From: Microvirga ossetica
Lineage (GTDB): Bacteria > Pseudomonadota > Alphaproteobacteria > Rhizobiales > Beijerinckiaceae
Assembly (NCBI RefSeq): GCF_002741015.1
Contig: NZ_CP016620.1
Location: 310,001 to 374,000, forward strand
Length of the DNA: 64,000 nt
Reading direction: 5' to 3'
The position numbers were made by a program, and so were the translations under genes. The first letter of the stretch is position 1. Every line of letters starts with the position of its first letter. Of this stretch, positions 60,962 through 64,000 are shown piece by piece. A model generated the notes under the pieces. The model was not told the origin of the DNA, made no database searches, and was given only the letters and a program-made list of their open reading frames with translations.

Positions 60962-62260
60962 CTAACGGAGCGATCGGAACGCCGCCCTGAGCTCGGCGCT
61001 GAAGAGTTCCGGCTGTTCCCAGGCGGCGAAGTGACCACCCCTGTCGACCTCGTGGAAGTAGACCAGCTTGTGATAGGCGCGCCGGGCCCATGTTTCCGGG
61101 GCCCGATAGACCTCTCCCGGAAAGACCGTGATCGCCACCGGCAGCGCGATCTCGACGGTCTTCTCCGCGGTCGCGGACAAGATGTTGGACTTATTCTCCC
61201 AGTAGAGCCGCGCGGCCGAGGTCGCGGTGTTCGTCAGCCAGTACAGCGTGATATTGTCCAGCACCTCGTCCGGGGTCTTGTCCGGATCACTGCTGCTATA
61301 GGTCCACGTCGCGAAGCCCGGGTGCCCGAGCATCCACGCCGCGAGGCCGGCCGGGGTGTCCGTGATGGCGAAGCCGATCGTCTGCGGCCGCGTACCCATC
61401 ATCACGGCATACGACCGGTTCCCCATCATCGCGTAGGCGCTGAGCTCGTCGAAGGTCGCGCGTTCCTTGTCGGATAGGCCCGCCGGCACGGGCCCACCGG
61501 TAGCTAGTGCCTGGTCCACCTCGGGCGGGATCGTCGCCGGCAAGTTGATATGGATGCCCAGCACGCCCGTGGGCGCCCGGCGTGCCATCGCGCTGGAGAC
61601 GGGCGAGCCCCAGTCACCGCCCTGGGCGACATAACGGGTGTAGCCGAGGCGCTTCATCAGCTCCGCCCAGGCTCGCGCGATGCGGTCGGGGCCCCAGCCG
61701 GTGTCCGTCGGCTTGCCGGAAAAGCCATAGCCCGGCATCGAGGGAAGAACGAGATCGAACGCGTCCTGAGCGCCCCCTCCGTGGGCCGGGGGATCGGTCA
61801 GCGGGCCGACGGTCTTGAGCAGCTCGAACACCGAGCCCGGCCAGCCATGGGTCATGATCAGCGGCAGGGCGTTCGGATGCGGCGAGCGGACGTGAATGAA
61901 GTGGATGTCGATGCCGTCGATCCTGGTCATGAACTGCGGCAGGGCATTGAGCTTGGCTTCCGCCTTCCGCCAGTCGTAGCCGGTGCCCCAATATTCGACG
62001 AGCGGCTTGATGTTCGCGAGCTGGATGCCCTGCGACTGGTCGGGGACCGTCTCCTGGTCCGGCCACCGCGTCGCCGCGATGCGGCGGCGGAGTTCGACCA
62101 GCGCCTCTTCCGGAATGTCGGCGCGGAAGGGACGGATTGCAGTATCTTCATTTGGCTGGGCGCTCGCCATCCCAGACACTGGCGCCGGCGTTTCCGCGTG
62201 GGCGGCGCCAGGTATCGCTGATAGCGAGAGCAACACCGAAAGGACATATCTGCTGATCAC
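60962..62260 (-). CDS. Exported epoxide hydrolase, 432 aa
   Basis: An epoxide hydrolase of the N-terminal-EHN type. A signal peptide (MISRYVLSVLLSLSAIPGAA) is followed by the EHN domain (IRPFRADIPEEALVELRRRI, TRWPDQETV) and an alpha/beta fold: LIMTHGWPGSVFELL (HGWPG oxyanion), VAQGGDWGSPVSSAMA (catalytic Asp in GGDWG), and a C-terminal VDRGGHFAAWEQPELF with the His. GTG 62260 is chosen because GAGGAG is 8 bases upstream. It detoxifies epoxides or epoxide-containing compounds. A close tandem paralogue precedes it on the same strand. Confidence 0.86.
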   Translation of the reverse strand: MISRYVLSVLLSLSAIPGAAHAETPAPVSGMASAQPNEDTAIRPFRADIPEEALVELRRRIAATRWPDQETVPDQSQGIQLANIKPLVEYWGTGYDWRKAEAKLNALPQFMTRIDGIDIHFIHVRSPHPNALPLIMTHGWPGSVFELLKTVGPLTDPPAHGGGAQDAFDLVLPSMPGYGFSGKPTDTGWGPDRIARAWAELMKRLGYTRYVAQGGDWGSPVSSAMARRAPTGVLGIHINLPATIPPEVDQALATGGPVPAGLSDKERATFDELSAYAMMGNRSYAVMMGTRPQTIGFAITDTPAGLAAWMLGHPGFATWTYSSSDPDKTPDEVLDNITLYWLTNTATSAARLYWENKSNILSATAEKTVEIALPVAITVFPGEVYRAPETWARRAYHKLVYFHEVDRGGHFAAWEQPELFSAELRAAFRSLR

Positions 62261-62319
62261 GGCAATTCTCCTCAAGGCGCCTCACGCGTGGAAGTGGGGG
62301 GGAGTGCGCTTCCAAGAGC

Positions 62320-63633
62320 TCAGCGCAGCGACCTGAAGGCCGCCCTCAGTTCCTGAGCAAATATCGTTGGCTGCTCCCACGCGGCGAAGTGGCCGCCCTT
62401 TTCGACTCGGTTGTAATAGATGAGCTTGGAGTAGGCCCGCTCTGTCCAGCTCCGCGGGGCCTCGTACTGTTCGCCGGGGAAGACGGTTACCGCCACCGGA
62501 ATGGAGACACCTTTGGCGTTGAAGAAGCCGCCCTTGTACTCCCAGTAGAGACGGGACGCGGAGACACCCGTGTTCGTCAGCCAATAGAGCGTGATGTTGT
62601 CGAGGATCTCATCCCGTGTCAGTTCGCCGGTGGCGCTCGAGGTCCGGTTCAGAGCCGAGGCGACCGCCGCAGCCGGTTGGCCATCAGCATCGTTATGATC
62701 CAGGAGCCAGGCGGCAAGCCCGACAGGTGAATCCGCAATGCCGTAGAGGGTTTGCGGACGGGACCCCATCAGCCTGGCGTAGTCGACTTGCTTGAACGTT
62801 CTGACCAGTTGATCGTAGGCGCGCGTTTCCTCAGCCGAAAGACCCGATGGTGCTGGGCCGCCGGCCAGGAGCGCCTTGTCGACGTCGGCTGGAACGGTGG
62901 CAGGCATGTTGGTGTGGATGGCGAGCAATCCCGCAGGCGCCTGCAAGCCCATCTGGTCGACGACAAACGCACCCCAGTCTCCACCCTGGGCGACGTAGCG
63001 GGTGTAACTGAGGCGCTTCATCAGTTCCGGCCAGGATCGAGCCATGCGCTCAGGGCCCCAACCGGTGCTCGTCGGCTTACCGGAAAACCCGTAGCCGGGC
63101 ATCGACGGAATCACGACGTCGAACGCCTCTTCGGCCATCCCGCCGTGCGCGGTTGGATCGGTCAGAGGTCCGATGAGCTTGATCTGCTCAAGCACCGAGC
63201 CCGGCCAGCCATGCGTGATGACCAACGGCAGCGCGTTCGGATGACGCGAACGGACGTGGATGAAGTGAATATCCAATCCGTCGATGTTCGTTACGAATTG
63301 CGGGTAGGCATTCAGCTTTTCCTCGGCTTTGCGCCAGTTGTAATCTGCCGCCCAGTACCGCGCGAGTTCGCGCATTGTCGCCAATGGCACGCCCTGCGAC
63401 TGGTCTGCGACGGTCTCCTTTTCGGGCCACCGGGTCATCTCGATGCGGCGGCGAAGGTCGACGAGCGCCTGCTCCGGGACGTTGATGCGGAAGGGACGGA
63501 TCGCGGTATCTTCCGTCGATGCCCTTTGTTGCGTGGGATCTGCAGCTACCTGTGAGGGGAGCAGGGCGAGAGCACCCGCAGCTAGCGACGTGGCAAGAAT
63601 CGCGGCTGCTGAAGTGGCAAGTATGAACATCAT
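62320..63633 (-). CDS. Exported epoxide hydrolase, 437 aa (tandem paralogue)
   Basis: The same architecture as the gene 60 bp downstream: signal peptide (MMFILATSAAAILATSLAAG), EHN domain (IRPFRINVPEQALVDLRRRI, TRWPEKETVA), LVITHGWPGSVLEQI, VAQGGDWGAFVVDQM, and VEKGGHFAAWEQPTIFAQEL with the catalytic His. Both Tyr lid regions, YYNRVEKGG and SRLYWEYKGG, are conserved. ATG 63633 follows AGGAG. The two copies are diverged enough to be an old duplication and probably form one operon with the downstream gene. Confidence 0.86.
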   Translation of the reverse strand: MMFILATSAAAILATSLAAGALALLPSQVAADPTQQRASTEDTAIRPFRINVPEQALVDLRRRIEMTRWPEKETVADQSQGVPLATMRELARYWAADYNWRKAEEKLNAYPQFVTNIDGLDIHFIHVRSRHPNALPLVITHGWPGSVLEQIKLIGPLTDPTAHGGMAEEAFDVVIPSMPGYGFSGKPTSTGWGPERMARSWPELMKRLSYTRYVAQGGDWGAFVVDQMGLQAPAGLLAIHTNMPATVPADVDKALLAGGPAPSGLSAEETRAYDQLVRTFKQVDYARLMGSRPQTLYGIADSPVGLAAWLLDHNDADGQPAAAVASALNRTSSATGELTRDEILDNITLYWLTNTGVSASRLYWEYKGGFFNAKGVSIPVAVTVFPGEQYEAPRSWTERAYSKLIYYNRVEKGGHFAAWEQPTIFAQELRAAFRSLR

Positions 63634-63698
63634 CAATCTCCTTGCTGCAGTAGCGAGGCTGGATACAGGTGAATGGTTCCACCCATGACGATGAGCCT

Positions 63699-63869
63699 CT
63701 CGTGTGCCGGCCGGATGACACACGTCAACGGAGTGAGGCGGTGAGGTAATGACCAAGAACGACGGTCTGAATGCAAAAGAGTGGCAGCCGCGATCGTCAT
63801 CGACGCGGCGCCCCGGAAGCGGCGGCGGTGCTCGTTGACGGCCCTGGGCATTCCGATCCTTTCTATCAC
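63699..63869 (-). pseudogene. Remnant with a Tat signal peptide
   Basis: The frame MPRAVNEHRRRFRGAASMTI then AAATL has the twin-arginine motif of Tat-exported proteins (RRRF followed by a small-residue hydrophobic stretch). After about 25 residues the sequence turns into text without family likeness. It was probably the start of another exported protein in this series. Confidence 0.35.
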
Positions 63870-63890
63870 TGAAGCCTCCTCACTTGCGGA

Positions 63891-64000
63891 CTACCGCTGA
63901 TCGACCCTCACGGCGGAGATGTCGATCGTGATCGGCGCGAACCCCTGGTCTGCGATGCCGTCGGCGTCATGGATGTGCACGCGCCGACGTGTCGGGAATA
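63891..64000 (-). CDS. C-terminal end of an unknown protein, continues beyond the window
   Basis: A minus-strand frame with no stop until 63891-63893 reads RRVHIHDADGIADQGFAPIT then IDISAVRVDQR. It enters from the right edge, so only the last 36 residues are visible. The text looks coding, but I recognise no family. Confidence 0.45.
   Translation of the reverse strand, partial: FPTRRRVHIHDADGIADQGFAPITIDISAVRVDQR

Overview
The window looks like accessory plasmid or chromid DNA from an alphaproteobacterium of the Hyphomicrobiales, probably Methylobacteriaceae (Microvirga/Methylobacterium-like). The grounds are high GC, a RepC-type replication initiator with an antisense RNA, MucR and RES/HipA families typical of the group, and a very dense load of insertion sequences and gene remnants. 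The genus is inferred from protein flavour only.

Layout. 0.5-5.8 kb: a Tn554-like module (two tyrosine recombinases plus a small TnpC-like protein) with a divergent XerD-like recombinase. 6.1-7.4 kb: an Xre/ParS-type antitoxin with a RES toxin. 7.4-14.9 kb: decayed DNA with fragments of a TOTE-type primase, MazF and MucR, five copies of an unnamed repeat, an intact IS701-like element with a passenger gene, and one coiled-coil gene. 15.0-20.3 kb: two Clp-like AAA+ proteins that have lost their Walker motifs; a gene between them is broken by an IS21 element. 20.5-24.4 kb: a SET-domain pseudogene, HipA, a WGR protein, repC with a likely counter-transcribed RNA, and a small ribbon-helix-helix protein. 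repA and repB are absent. 25.0-31.5 kb: an IS cluster (IS6, two IS630, ISNCY-like) with a few small genes. 31.6-36.0 kb: a phage-like replication module (AlpA, DUF1376, gp4-like primase-helicase split by a frameshift).

36.1-54.3 kb is the most interesting part. It carries a cyanophycin-synthetase-like ATP-grasp enzyme fused to a CapA domain, a type I secretion ABC transporter and HlyD adaptor, three proteins with DUF2156-like (GNAT-fold aminoacyltransferase) domains, three related alpha/beta hydrolases (one with a type I secretion C-terminus), a BioD-like P-loop protein fused to the N-terminal domain of an IS256 transposase, and a broken aspartoacylase-like gene. Together they suggest a system that makes, exports and trims or anchors an amino-acid-based polymer or peptide. 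I do not recognise it as described.

54.4-64 kb: a WGR fragment, a 3' fragment of tRNA-Lys that looks like an attachment-site scar, a SF2 helicase, nested IS elements, and a run of mostly exported stress or detoxification proteins (thioredoxin-like, VOC, cupin, two tandem epoxide hydrolases), with the end of a further gene at the window edge.
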